From NCBI GenBank assembly GCA_027483895.1, contig JAIXTP010000022.1, forward strand, positions 62,001-126,000: a stretch of 64,000 bases of DNA. Direction: 5' to 3'. The DNA is from Hyphomicrobiales bacterium. Lineage in GTDB: Bacteria > Pseudomonadota > Alphaproteobacteria > Rhizobiales > Beijerinckiaceae. The notes below the pieces were generated by a model that searched no databases, was not told the origin of the DNA, and was given only the letters and a program-made list of their open reading frames with translations. Positions 26,487 through 35,145 of the stretch are shown here, piece by piece (the first letter of the stretch is position 1; each line of letters starts with the position of its first letter). A program made the translations under genes and the position numbers.

Positions 26487-28538
26487 ATGCGCCCGGGCAT
26501 CCTGTTCTTCGTCGTCGGACCGAGCGGAGCGGGCAAGGACACGCTGCTGGACGGCGCGCGCGGCGCCATGGCCGGCGACGCGCGCTTCGCCTTCGCCCGC
26601 CGGACGATCACGCGGCCCGCGGATGCGGGCGGCGAAGAGCATGAGCCCGTCGACCTCGCCGCCTTCGAGGATATCGAGCGCGCGGGCGGCTTTCTCGTCT
26701 CGTGGCGGGCGCATGGCCTCGCTTACGGGCTGCCCGCCGCGCTCCGGGACGAACTCGCGCGCGGCCGCCACGTCATCGCCAACGGCTCGCGCGCCGTCAT
26801 CGCCGATCTCGCGAAGCGCGTGCCGCGCCTCGTCGTCGTCCGCGTGACGGCGCCGGTCGAGATCCTGGCCCGCCGCCTCGCCGGCCGCGGGCGCGAGACG
26901 GAGCAGGACATCGCGGCTCGTCTGGCCCGCGCCGATCTCGCCGTCGATGCCGACGTCGAGGTCATCGACGTGATCAACGACGATACGCCCGAGACCGGGA
27001 TCGGCCGCTTCGTGACCGCGATCGAGACCTGCGGACGCAGGCTCGTGCTTCGCGAACTGCCCATCGATACGGGGCGCGAGCACACCGCCTTCCTGCCGGC
27101 CGACAGCACCGTCCACGCCGAGGATTACGCCGGGCCCGGCCGCGTGGAGATCTCCGGCCGCGACCGCAGCGTCCGCGCGCAGGTCGCCGTGGTCGATGCG
27201 GGCACGCTTCTCGAGCCCGACGAGATCGGCCTGTCCAAGGAGGCGTTCCGTGCGCTCGGCCTGCCTGTCGGATCGGACGTCTCCATCGTCCGCACGCCGC
27301 CCCAGAAAAGCCGGGACGCGCTCCGCACCAAGATCCGCGGCGGGGAGCTTTCGGAAGACCAATACGAGACCGTGCTCGGCGACATCGTGCAGGGGCGCTA
27401 CCCCGATGCCGAGGTCGCAGCCTTCCTCGTCGCGGCCACGCGCTCTTTGTCCGACGCCGAAGTGATCGCGCTCGCCAAGGTGCGCACGCGCTTCGCACGT
27501 ACCATCGATTGGGGCGAGCCCATCGTCGTCGACAAGCATTCGATGGGCGGCATTCCCGGCAGCCGGATCACGCTGATCGTGACGCCGATCGTCGCCGCGC
27601 ACGGGCTCGCGATGCCCAAGACGTCGTCGCGCGCCATCACCTCCGCCGCGGGCACGGCGGATGCGATGGAAGTGCTCGCGCGCGTCGACCTGACGACCGA
27701 GGAAGTCCGCCGCGCGGTCGGCGAGGCGCGCGCCTGCATCGCGTGGAACGGGCGCATGAACCATTCCGCGCTCGACGACGTGATGAACGCCATCACGCGT
27801 CCGCTCGGGCTGGATTCGAACCGCTGGTCGGTCGCCTCGATCATCTCGAAGAAGCTGACGGCCGGTTCCTCGCACGTGATCATCGATCTACCGTTCGGAC
27901 CACGGACGAAGCTGGTCGACGAGGGCGAGGCCCGCCGGCTGGGCGATCTCTTCGAAATGGTCGGCAAGGGCGCGGGCCTGCATGTCGAGGCCTATGCCAC
28001 GGACGGAAAAGCGCCGATCGGGCGGGGCATCGGTCCCGCGCTCGAAGTGCGCGACGTGATGCTGGTTCTGGACGATCGCCCCGATGCGCCGAAAGACCTG
28101 CGCGAGAAGGCGCTGACCTTCGCAGCCCGCATCCTCTCCTGGGATCCGGCGATCGGCACGGTCGAAAAAGGGCGCGCGCGCGCCGAGGCGCTGCTGTCGT
28201 CCGGAAAGGCGCGGGAAGCGCTCGACCGGATCGTGAATGCGCAAGGGCGGCGGGAGAAGCCGCACGGCCCGGCCGCTTTGACGAAAAGCGTGGTCGCGGA
28301 CCGCGCCGGCATGGTGACGGGCATCGACGGCTGGGCCGTCGCCGGCATCGCCCGGCGGGCCGGCGCGCCTCTCGACAAGGGCGCGGGCATCGACCTGATG
28401 GTCGGCCTCGGCGAGCGGGTCGAGAAGGGCGCGCCGCTCTTCGCCATTCACTCGAACGACGTGAACGATCTCGATGCGGCTTATGCGCTGGCGCGGGCCG
28501 GCCATGGGATCGCGCTCGACGACGACCGGGTTTCCTGA
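26487..28538 (+). CDS. Fusion of ribose-1,5-bisphosphate phosphokinase (PhnN) with type 2 thymidine/AMP phosphorylase
   Basis: 683 residues in one uninterrupted frame. Residues 1 to about 180 form a guanylate-kinase-like PhnN domain: Walker [10 protein letters not shown] at 10-18 and the conserved [10 protein letters not shown]. Residues about 185-683 match the type 2 thymidine phosphorylase family, which includes archaeal AMP phosphorylase: [20 protein letters not shown] at 350-369 and [18 protein letters not shown] at 380-397, with the extra N-terminal domain of that subfamily. AMP phosphorylase splits a nucleoside monophosphate with phosphate to base and ribose 1,5-bisphosphate; PhnN phosphorylates ribose 1,5-bisphosphate to PRPP. 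The fusion thus turns a nucleotide into free base plus PRPP. It sits between a PRPP-using NadC and a nicotinate-type hydroxylase. Nicotinate mononucleotide as substrate is inferred. Confidence 0.88.
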   Translation: MRPGILFFVVGPSGAGKDTLLDGARGAMAGDARFAFARRTITRPADAGGEEHEPVDLAAFEDIERAGGFLVSWRAHGLAYGLPAALRDELARGRHVIANGSRAVIADLAKRVPRLVVVRVTAPVEILARRLAGRGRETEQDIAARLARADLAVDADVEVIDVINDDTPETGIGRFVTAIETCGRRLVLRELPIDTGREHTAFLPADSTVHAEDYAGPGRVEISGRDRSVRAQVAVVDAGTLLEPDEIGLSKEAFRALGLPVGSDVSIVRTPPQKSRDALRTKIRGGELSEDQYETVLGDIVQGRYPDAEVAAFLVAATRSLSDAEVIALAKVRTRFARTIDWGEPIVVDKHSMGGIPGSRITLIVTPIVAAHGLAMPKTSSRAITSAAGTADAMEVLARVDLTTEEVRRAVGEARACIAWNGRMNHSALDDVMNAITRPLGLDSNRWSVASIISKKLTAGSSHVIIDLPFGPRTKLVDEGEARRLGDLFEMVGKGAGLHVEAYATDGKAPIGRGIGPALEVRDVMLVLDDRPDAPKDLREKALTFAARILSWDPAIGTVEKGRARAEALLSSGKAREALDRIVNAQGRREKPHGPAALTKSVVADRAGMVTGIDGWAVAGIARRAGAPLDKGAGIDLMVGLGERVEKGAPLFAIHSNDVNDLDAAYALARAGHGIALDDDRVS

Positions 28539-28550
28539 GGACAGGGCGGG

Positions 28551-29411
28551 ATGACGGAGCGAGGCATGTATCTGAGACCCCGGACCATCGACGCCGCTGT
28601 CGCGGCGCTCGTCGAGACCAAGGGACGCATCGTCGCCGGCGGCACCGACGTGATGCCCGCTCTGGTCGATCAGGTCCGTCGCACGCCCTTCATCGACATT
28701 TCCGCCGTCGACGATCTGCGCGGCATCACGATCTCCGGCGGCAAGGTCCGTATGGGCGCCCGCACCACTTGGACCGACATCGCGAGCGCGGATCTTCCGC
28801 CCGCCTTGCACGGCCTTCAGGCCGCCGCGCGCGAAGTCGGATCCCGCCAGATCCAGAACGTCGGCACGATCGCGGGCAATCTCTGCAATGCGTCGCCCGC
28901 CGCCGACGGCGTTCCGCCGCTGCTCGCGCTCGATGCGGAGGTCGAACTGACTTCGGCGGCCGGGCGCCGCTCCATGCCGCTCGCCTCCTTCATTCTCGGC
29001 AACCGGAAGACGGAGCTGCGCGCGGGCGAGATGATGACGGCCGTAACCGTCTCCGCCCTCGGGCCCGCCGCGCGTTCCGCCTTCCTCAAGCTCGGCGCCC
29101 GCCGCTATCTCGTGATCTCGATCGCGATGGCGGCCGCCGTCGTCGAACGCGGCAAGGACGGCACCATCGCCGATGCGCGTATTGCCGTAGGCGCCTGCTC
29201 GGCCGTCGCGCGGCGCCTCTCGGCGCTCGAAAAGGATCTCGTCGGCAAACCGTTCTCCCCGGCTGCTGCCGAATTCGTGACCGCCGCTCACGTCGCGGGA
29301 TTGACGCCGATCGACGACGTGCGCGCGACCGCGACCTACCGCACGGATGCCGCCGAGACCGTGGTCCGCCGCGTCCTCGCCGCCTGCCTTTCGGAGACCG
29401 CCCATGCTTGA
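28551..29411 (+). CDS. Molybdenum hydroxylase FAD-binding subunit (CoxM/NdhF type)
   Basis: 286 residues of the xanthine dehydrogenase FAD-binding family. FAD-contact motifs are AGGTDVMPAL (about 29-38) and TIAGNLCNASPAADGVPPLL (about 105-124). It passes electrons from the molybdenum and iron-sulfur subunit to the external acceptor. A second ATG at 28566 also has a good ribosome site (GGAG, six-base spacing) and could be the real start. It begins 12 bases after the fusion gene and overlaps the next gene by eight bases. Context suggests nicotinate or a related pyridine as substrate. Confidence 0.88.
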   Translation: MTERGMYLRPRTIDAAVAALVETKGRIVAGGTDVMPALVDQVRRTPFIDISAVDDLRGITISGGKVRMGARTTWTDIASADLPPALHGLQAAAREVGSRQIQNVGTIAGNLCNASPAADGVPPLLALDAEVELTSAAGRRSMPLASFILGNRKTELRAGEMMTAVTVSALGPAARSAFLKLGARRYLVISIAMAAAVVERGKDGTIADARIAVGACSAVARRLSALEKDLVGKPFSPAAAEFVTAAHVAGLTPIDDVRATATYRTDAAETVVRRVLAACLSETAHA

Positions 29412-32169
29412 CGTGCCGTCCGAAGCCCTGACCTTCGACCTGAACGGAGAGCGCGTTTCGCTCCATGTCGATCCGGCGGCGCGCCTCACGCAGGTCGTGC
29501 GCGACGTCGCAGGCCTCACCGGCACCAAGGTCGGCTGCGACGCGGGCGACTGCGGTGCCTGCACCGTCCTCGTCGACGGCGCGCCCGTCTGCGGCTGTCT
29601 GATGCTCGCGGGCCAGGTCGAAGGCCGTTCGGTGACCACGATCGAAGGCCTCGAGCGCGAATGCGACACGGCCGCGCGCCTCAAGGAGTCCTTCGCGCGT
29701 CACGGAGCCGCCCAATGCGGGATCTGCACCCCGGGCATGATGGTCTCGGCCGCGGCGCTGCTCGAAGAGGTGGAACATCCGACCGAACAGCAGGTGCTCG
29801 ACGCCATCGGCGGCGTGCTCTGCCGCTGCACCGGCTATCGCAAGATCGTCGCGGCGGTGATGGATGCGGGCCGGACGCGTTCGGCGGACGGGGCCGTTGC
29901 CGAGCCTCTCGATGCCGAGGGCCCGGTCGGTCGCCGCTTCGAGCGTCTGGACGGTGCGCGCAAGATCGACGGCACCGAGCTTTTCGGTGCCGATGCTTGG
30001 CCCGCCGACACGCTGCTCCTGCGGGCCGTCCGCAGCCCGCATCATCGGGCACGCTTCTCCTTCGGCGATCTCGACGCCTTCGTTGCGGCGAACCCGGGCA
30101 TCGAACGCGTATTCACCGCGGCCGACGTGCCGGGAGAGAACCGTTTCGGCGTCATCCCGCCGCTCGCCGATCAGCCGGTCTTCGCGGTGGGCGAAACGCG
30201 CTTCCGCGGCGAGGCGGTCGCAGCCGTCGTCGGTCGTCCTTCGGCGATCGCCGCGCTCGATCTCAAGTCCTTCCCCGTCGTCTGGGAAGAACTGCCCGCT
30301 CACGTGACCCTGGATCAGGCCCTCGCCGAGGACGCTCATCGGGTCCATGAGGGGCGTGCCGGCAACATCCTCGTCCGCGGCCATGTCGAACGCGGCGACG
30401 CCGACGGCGCGCTCGCCGGAGCGGCCGTGACCGCCGAGGGCGAGTTCGAGACGGGCTTCGTCGAGCACGCCTATATCGAGCCCGAAGCGGGCTTCGCGCA
30501 GCGCGTCGGCGACCGTATCGAGATCAGCGCCTGCACCCAGTCGCCCTATATGGACCGAGACGATACGGCGAAGATCCTCGGCATCGCTCCCGAAGCGGTG
30601 CGCATCATCCCGACGGCGGTCGGCGGCGGTTTCGGGTCCAAGCTCGACCTCTCGGTGCAGCCCTTCATCGCGGTGGCGGCCTGGCATCTGAACAAGCCCG
30701 TCCGCATGGTCTATTCGCGGCCGGAATCGATCGCGACGACCACGAAGCGCCATCCGGCCCGGATCCGCGCCAAGGTCGGGGCCGACGCGTCGGGCCGTCT
30801 CGTCGGCATGGCCTTCGACGGCGATTTCAACACCGGCGCCTATTCCTCATGGGGACCCACGGTGGCCAACCGCGTGCCCGTGCATGCGTCCGGTCCCTAT
30901 TTCATGCCGAACTACCGCGCCCGGACGCGGGCGGTGCACACCAATCTCGTGCCCGCAGGCGCCTTCCGCGGCTTCGGCGTGCCGCAGGCCTCCGTCGCGC
31001 AGGAACAGCTCTATGACGAACTCGCCGACAAGCTCGGCATGGATCGGCTCGAGTTCCGCATCCTCAACGCGCTGACCGACGATCTGCCGACCGTGACGGG
31101 GCAGGTGCTGGGCGAAGGCGTCGGGTTCCGCAAATGCCTCGAAGCGCTCCGGCCGCATTGGAAGCGGGCGCGGAGCGAGGCCGAGGCCTTCAACGCGAAG
31201 GCGTCCGGGGCGCTGCGCCGCGGCGTCGGCGTCGCCGGCATGTGGTACGGCTGCGGCAACACCTCGCTCGCCAATCCCTCGACGATCCGCGCGGGATTGA
31301 AGCCGGACGGCCGCATCGCGCTCCATCAGGGCGCGGTGGATATCGGGCAGGGCTCGAACACGGTCATACCGCAGATCTTCGCCGAGGCGCTCGGCGCGCC
31401 CTTGTCCGTGCTCGACGTGCTCTCGGCCGATACCGACATCACGCCCGATTGCGGCAAGACCTCCGCCTCGCGCCAGACCTTCGTGACGGGCAAGGCCGCC
31501 GAATTGGCCGGCCGCGCCATGCGGGCCCAGATCCTGCGTCTGGCCAATGCGGGCGAGGATGCGCGCATCTCCTTCAAGGGCGGCAAGGTCGCGGTGGAAG
31601 AGAACGGCCGCTCGCGCACCGTCAATCCGGCCGCGCTCGCGGTCGACGCTCTCGGCTACGTGTTGAGCGTCGAGGAGACCTTCGACCCGCCGACCACGCC
31701 GCTGGATTCGAAGGGGCAGGGCAGCCCCTATGCCGTCTATGGTTTCGGCGCGCATATGGCGGAACTCGAGGTCGACGTCGAACTCGGGACCGTGAAGGTC
31801 CTCAAGATCACGGCGGCGCACGATCTCGGCCGCGCGATCAACCCGATGCTGGTCGAAGGCCAGATAGAGGGCGGGGTGGCGCAGGGCCTCGGCCTCGCGC
31901 TGATGGAGGAGTTCATCCCCGGCCGCGGCGAGAATCTGCACGACTATCTGATCCCCTCGGCGGGCGACATGCCGCCCGTCGAATCCATCATCATCGAGGA
32001 TCCGTCGCCCGTCGGGCCGTTCGGGGCCAAGGGCATCGGCGAACAGGCGCTGATCCCGACGGCGCCCGCGATCCTCAACGCCATTCACGACGCCGTCGGC
32101 GTCCGGATCCGCCGCGTGCCCGCGACCCCCGACCGCGTCCGCGCCGCGATCCTCGCGGGAACGAGGTGA
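29404..32169 (+). CDS. Fused 2Fe-2S and molybdopterin subunits of a xanthine dehydrogenase-family hydroxylase (probable nicotinate dehydrogenase)
   Basis: 921 residues. Residues 1 to about 160 are a CoxS-type iron-sulfur protein with Cys at 45, 50, 53 and about 63 (plant-type cluster) and at 105, 108, 140 and 142 (CGIC, CRCTGY; second cluster). The molybdopterin domain follows (about 175-921), with PTAVGGGFGSKLDLSVQPF, VPAGAFRGFGVPQ and, near the end, GAKGIGEQAL holding the conserved catalytic Glu. Separate CoxS and CoxL chains are the commoner arrangement. Such enzymes hydroxylate carbon next to a ring nitrogen with water as oxygen source; with a 6-hydroxynicotinate reductase-like gene five bases downstream, nicotinate to 6-hydroxynicotinate is the best guess. 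Confidence 0.85.
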   Translation: MLDVPSEALTFDLNGERVSLHVDPAARLTQVVRDVAGLTGTKVGCDAGDCGACTVLVDGAPVCGCLMLAGQVEGRSVTTIEGLERECDTAARLKESFARHGAAQCGICTPGMMVSAAALLEEVEHPTEQQVLDAIGGVLCRCTGYRKIVAAVMDAGRTRSADGAVAEPLDAEGPVGRRFERLDGARKIDGTELFGADAWPADTLLLRAVRSPHHRARFSFGDLDAFVAANPGIERVFTAADVPGENRFGVIPPLADQPVFAVGETRFRGEAVAAVVGRPSAIAALDLKSFPVVWEELPAHVTLDQALAEDAHRVHEGRAGNILVRGHVERGDADGALAGAAVTAEGEFETGFVEHAYIEPEAGFAQRVGDRIEISACTQSPYMDRDDTAKILGIAPEAVRIIPTAVGGGFGSKLDLSVQPFIAVAAWHLNKPVRMVYSRPESIATTTKRHPARIRAKVGADASGRLVGMAFDGDFNTGAYSSWGPTVANRVPVHASGPYFMPNYRARTRAVHTNLVPAGAFRGFGVPQASVAQEQLYDELADKLGMDRLEFRILNALTDDLPTVTGQVLGEGVGFRKCLEALRPHWKRARSEAEAFNAKASGALRRGVGVAGMWYGCGNTSLANPSTIRAGLKPDGRIALHQGAVDIGQGSNTVIPQIFAEALGAPLSVLDVLSADTDITPDCGKTSASRQTFVTGKAAELAGRAMRAQILRLANAGEDARISFKGGKVAVEENGRSRTVNPAALAVDALGYVLSVEETFDPPTTPLDSKGQGSPYAVYGFGAHMAELEVDVELGTVKVLKITAAHDLGRAINPMLVEGQIEGGVAQGLGLALMEEFIPGRGENLHDYLIPSAGDMPPVESIIIEDPSPVGPFGAKGIGEQALIPTAPAILNAIHDAVGVRIRRVPATPDRVRAAILAGTR

Positions 32170-32174
32170 ACGCC

Positions 32175-33653
32175 ATGTCCCAGTCCGAAAAGATCCGCTG
32201 CGATGCCTGCCCGGTGATGTGCTACATCGCCGACGGCGCGACCGGGGCCTGCGACCGCTACGGCAACAGCGGCGGCACGCTCGTACGCGTCGATCCCCAC
32301 ATCCTGCTCGAGCGCGCCAAGGATACGGGCGGCCCGCTGGTGCCGTTCAATTCGCCGGGGCAGTGGGACGGCCAGATCGTCACGCGCGGCGAGGCCTTCG
32401 TGACCGCGATCGGCGCCGGGACGACCTATCCCGACTACAAGCCCGCGCCCTTCATCGTCGGCTCCGAGGTCGAAGGCGTCGACATGATCACGGTCGTGAC
32501 GGAGGGCATCTTCAGCTATTGCGGCGTGAAGGTGAAGATCGACACCGACCGCCATCTCGGGCCGGAACAGGCGGTCGTCCGCGTCGAAGGCGAACCGATC
32601 GGCCATGTCACGACGGCCGAATACGGCTCGCAGATGCTCTCGCTCGGCGGCGTCCACCATCTCACCGGCGGCGGCAAGAAGGAGGGGCGCGTCACCTGCG
32701 ACGCGTTGCTCGCGCTGTGCAACGGCAAGCCCGTCGAAATGACCATCGACGGCGGCGCGACCATCATCGTGCAGGCCGGGAAGGCCCCGATCGTCAACGG
32801 CGTTCCGGAAGAGCGCATGCGGGTGGGCTGCGGCTCGGCCACGATCGGCATGTTCGCGAAGCAATGGCAGGGCAAGGTCGACGAGGTCGTCGTGGTCGAC
32901 GACCACATCACCGGCGTGCTCTCCGAGCATCAGGCCGGCAAGCTCCTCGACATCCCGGAGACGGGCATCAAGATCAAGGGACGGCGTTCCACCCCCGGCC
33001 GCTACTTCCAGGTGGCCGAGCCCGGCACCGGCTGGGGCGGCACCTCGATCTCGGATCCTCTCTCGATCCTCGGCCCCTTCGATCCGAAGAAGTCGCGCCC
33101 CGGCATCACGATGCTGATGGTCAGCACCACCGGCGAGCACTACGCCTATTTCGTGCTCGACGAGAACCTCGTCCCGGTCGAGCGGCCCATGCCGGAAGAG
33201 CTGATGAAGTCGGTGCTCCGCATTCAGGAGAATTGCGAGCCCGCGCTCTGCACGGTCCTGTTCATGGGAGGCGCGGGGGGTTCGCTCCGTGCGGGCGTCA
33301 CCGAAAACCCCGTGGGGCTCACCAAGTCGGTGAAGGACTCGCTGACCTACGTCACCTGCGGCGGCGCACCGGTCTATGTCTGGCCGGGCGGCGGCATCAC
33401 CTTCATGGTGGACGTGACGCGCCTGCCGGAAAACGCCTTCGGCTACGTGCCTACCCCTGCGCTCGTGGCTCCCATCGAGTTCACGATGCGCAAGGAGGAC
33501 TATGCCGCGCTCGGCGGGCATATGGGCGAGATCAGGAAGCTGCAGAACCTGACCGAGTTCATGGACTACACGACGACCCAGCAGCCGGTGCCGCATCGCG
33601 AGGACAATCCCTGGCCTCTCGCGCCCGCCGGAGCGAAGCGCTCGCACGGATGA
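32175..33653 (+). CDS. hnr: 6-hydroxynicotinate reductase-like iron-sulfur protein
   Basis: 492 residues. An N-terminal Cys cluster C9-x2-C12-x3-C16-x9-C26 (CDACPVMC, then ACDRYGN) can hold a 4Fe-4S centre. The remainder is Gly-rich with repeated GSEVEGVDM, GGVHHLTGGGKKEG and GGAPVYVWPGG-type segments and matches what I recognise as the Eubacterium barkeri 6-hydroxynicotinate reductase family. That enzyme reduces 6-hydroxynicotinate with reduced ferredoxin to 1,4,5,6-tetrahydro-6-oxonicotinate. A ferredoxin-NADP reductase gene 4 kb downstream could supply the electrons. It starts five bases after the hydroxylase gene and overlaps the next gene by four bases. Confidence 0.78.
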   Translation: MSQSEKIRCDACPVMCYIADGATGACDRYGNSGGTLVRVDPHILLERAKDTGGPLVPFNSPGQWDGQIVTRGEAFVTAIGAGTTYPDYKPAPFIVGSEVEGVDMITVVTEGIFSYCGVKVKIDTDRHLGPEQAVVRVEGEPIGHVTTAEYGSQMLSLGGVHHLTGGGKKEGRVTCDALLALCNGKPVEMTIDGGATIIVQAGKAPIVNGVPEERMRVGCGSATIGMFAKQWQGKVDEVVVVDDHITGVLSEHQAGKLLDIPETGIKIKGRRSTPGRYFQVAEPGTGWGGTSISDPLSILGPFDPKKSRPGITMLMVSTTGEHYAYFVLDENLVPVERPMPEELMKSVLRIQENCEPALCTVLFMGGAGGSLRAGVTENPVGLTKSVKDSLTYVTCGGAPVYVWPGGGITFMVDVTRLPENAFGYVPTPALVAPIEFTMRKEDYAALGGHMGEIRKLQNLTEFMDYTTTQQPVPHREDNPWPLAPAGAKRSHG

Positions 33654-34564
33654 ACGATCGCGCCCGAATGGCCCTCCTGGCGGACGGCCGCCTGCACCTG
33701 AACGACGGTCCGATCGACCTCGTCATCAGGGCGGACGGTCGTGCCGACGAGGTTCGGGCGGCTTACGGCGCGGCGGTCGCCCGGTTCCGCGACGTTCTGG
33801 ACGAACTCTGCCGCGAGTTGCCGATCATCCGGTCGCCTGCGCGGCCCGCGAGCGACCATCTCGCCGGGCCGGTCGCCAAGCGGATGAACGACGCCTGCGC
33901 GCGCTTCCTCGCCTTCGAGGCGCTGACGCCGATGGCAGCCGTCGCCGGTGCGGTGGCCGAGGAGATCCTTGCCGCCATGGTCGGCGCGGCGCCGCTCGAC
34001 CGCGCCTTCGTCAACAACGGCGGCGACATCGCCTTCCATCTCGCGCCCGGCACCGCGCTCACCGCGGGCCTCGTGCCGCAGATCGAGGATCCCGCCCTCG
34101 CCGGCACCGCACGGATCGGCTTCGACGATCCCGTCCGCGGCATCGCGACGAGCGGGCGGGGCGGGCGCAGCTTCTCGCTCGGCATCGCCGATGCCGTCAC
34201 CGTTCTCGCCGAGACCGCCGCCATCGCCGATGCGGCCGCCACGGTCATCGGCAACGCCGTCGATCTTCCGGGCCACCCGGCCGTCACGCGCGTGCCCGCC
34301 CGCTCGCTTCTGCCCGACAGCGACCTCGGGGACCGACCGGTGACGCGCGGCGTCGGCCCGTTGTCCCCCGACGAAATCGCCGAGGCTCTCGACGCCGGCG
34401 CGAGCGTCGCGGAAGACTTGGTCCGTCGCGGTCTGATCCGGACGGCCGCCCTCCATCTCCGCGGGTCCGGCCGCGTCGTTCCTTCGACGCAGGCACTGCC
34501 GGGCATCGCTTCGCCGCAACCGATCACGTTTCGAGGGGAACCGTCATGGTCGACATCGTCGTAA
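33650..34564 (+). CDS. UPF0280 family protein (ApbE-like)
   Basis: 304 residues from the ATG that overlaps the reductase stop (ATGA). It resembles the UPF0280 family, distant relatives of the flavin transferase ApbE: AVAGAVAEEILAAM (about 95-108) and the family motif FVNNGGDIAFHL (about 117-128), then GIATSGRGGRSFSLGIADAV. The activity of the family is unproven. Its last 19 bases overlap the following DUF1185 gene. Coupling to the reductase suggests a role in maturing or flavinylating that enzyme, or in handling its product; this is inference only. Confidence 0.78.
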   Translation: MNDRARMALLADGRLHLNDGPIDLVIRADGRADEVRAAYGAAVARFRDVLDELCRELPIIRSPARPASDHLAGPVAKRMNDACARFLAFEALTPMAAVAGAVAEEILAAMVGAAPLDRAFVNNGGDIAFHLAPGTALTAGLVPQIEDPALAGTARIGFDDPVRGIATSGRGGRSFSLGIADAVTVLAETAAIADAAATVIGNAVDLPGHPAVTRVPARSLLPDSDLGDRPVTRGVGPLSPDEIAEALDAGASVAEDLVRRGLIRTAALHLRGSGRVVPSTQALPGIASPQPITFRGEPSWSTSS

Positions 34565-35130
34565 GGAAGACCTGCCTCATCACCGAGGAAATCCATCATG
34601 AAGGCGGTCCCAAGCCGGCCGTTCCGCGCCGGCGCGGCGCGATCGCGGCCGTGATCCGCAACCCCTTCGCGGGCGGTTACGTGGAAGACATCAAGCCGAT
34701 GATGGACGCGCTTTCCCCGCTCGGCGTCGAGATGGCGAACAAGCTCGTGCAGGCGCTCGGCGGCGACAAGACGGCCATCGACGGCTACGGCAAGGGCGCC
34801 ATCGTGGGCGCGGCGGGCGAGCTCGAACACGGCGCGCTCTGGCACGTCCCCGGCGGCTACGCGATGCGCGCGGCGCTCGGCGACGCCAAGGCCATCGTGC
34901 CTTCGACCAAGAAGGTCGGCGGTCCCGGCACCCGCATCGACATCCCCGTCACGCACATCAACGCGTCCTATGTCCGCAGCCATTTCGACGCGATGGAAGT
35001 GAACGTGCCGGATTCCCCGCGTGCGGACGAGATCGTGCTGATCCTCGTGATGACCTGCGGCCCGCGCGTGCATGCCCGCGTCGGCGGCCTCCGGGTCGAG
35101 GACATCAGCGTGCATGACGGTCAGCGCTGA
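34546..35130 (+). CDS. DUF1185 / 'amino acid synthesis' family protein, copy 1
   Basis: 194 residues of the PF06684 type: VIRNPFAGGYVEDIKPMMD (about 38-56), GYGKGAIVGAAGELEHGA (about 81-98), KAIVPSTKKVGGPGTRIDIP and the terminal RADEIVLILVMT. The family name rests on weak evidence and no reaction is established for it. It overlaps the UPF0280 gene by 19 bases and is followed 15 bases later by a paralog. The tandem pair between reductase and enamidase genes suggests a heteromeric enzyme acting on a ring-reduced or ring-opened intermediate. Confidence 0.8.
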   Translation: MVDIVVRKTCLITEEIHHEGGPKPAVPRRRGAIAAVIRNPFAGGYVEDIKPMMDALSPLGVEMANKLVQALGGDKTAIDGYGKGAIVGAAGELEHGALWHVPGGYAMRAALGDAKAIVPSTKKVGGPGTRIDIPVTHINASYVRSHFDAMEVNVPDSPRADEIVLILVMTCGPRVHARVGGLRVEDISVHDGQR

Positions 35131-35145
35131 GCCGGAGGCGGAACG

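Noticed and set aside
25908-27875. Open frame of 655 codons on the minus strand opposite nadC and the PhnN-phosphorylase fusion
   Set aside because: Composition is that of an antisense shadow, with no motif recognised, while the plus-strand proteins have intact catalytic motifs.
26487-28538. Simple annotation as thymidine phosphorylase for pyrimidine salvage
   Set aside because: The C-terminal domain belongs to the type 2 family with AMP phosphorylase, it is fused to PhnN, and no pyrimidine salvage genes are near.
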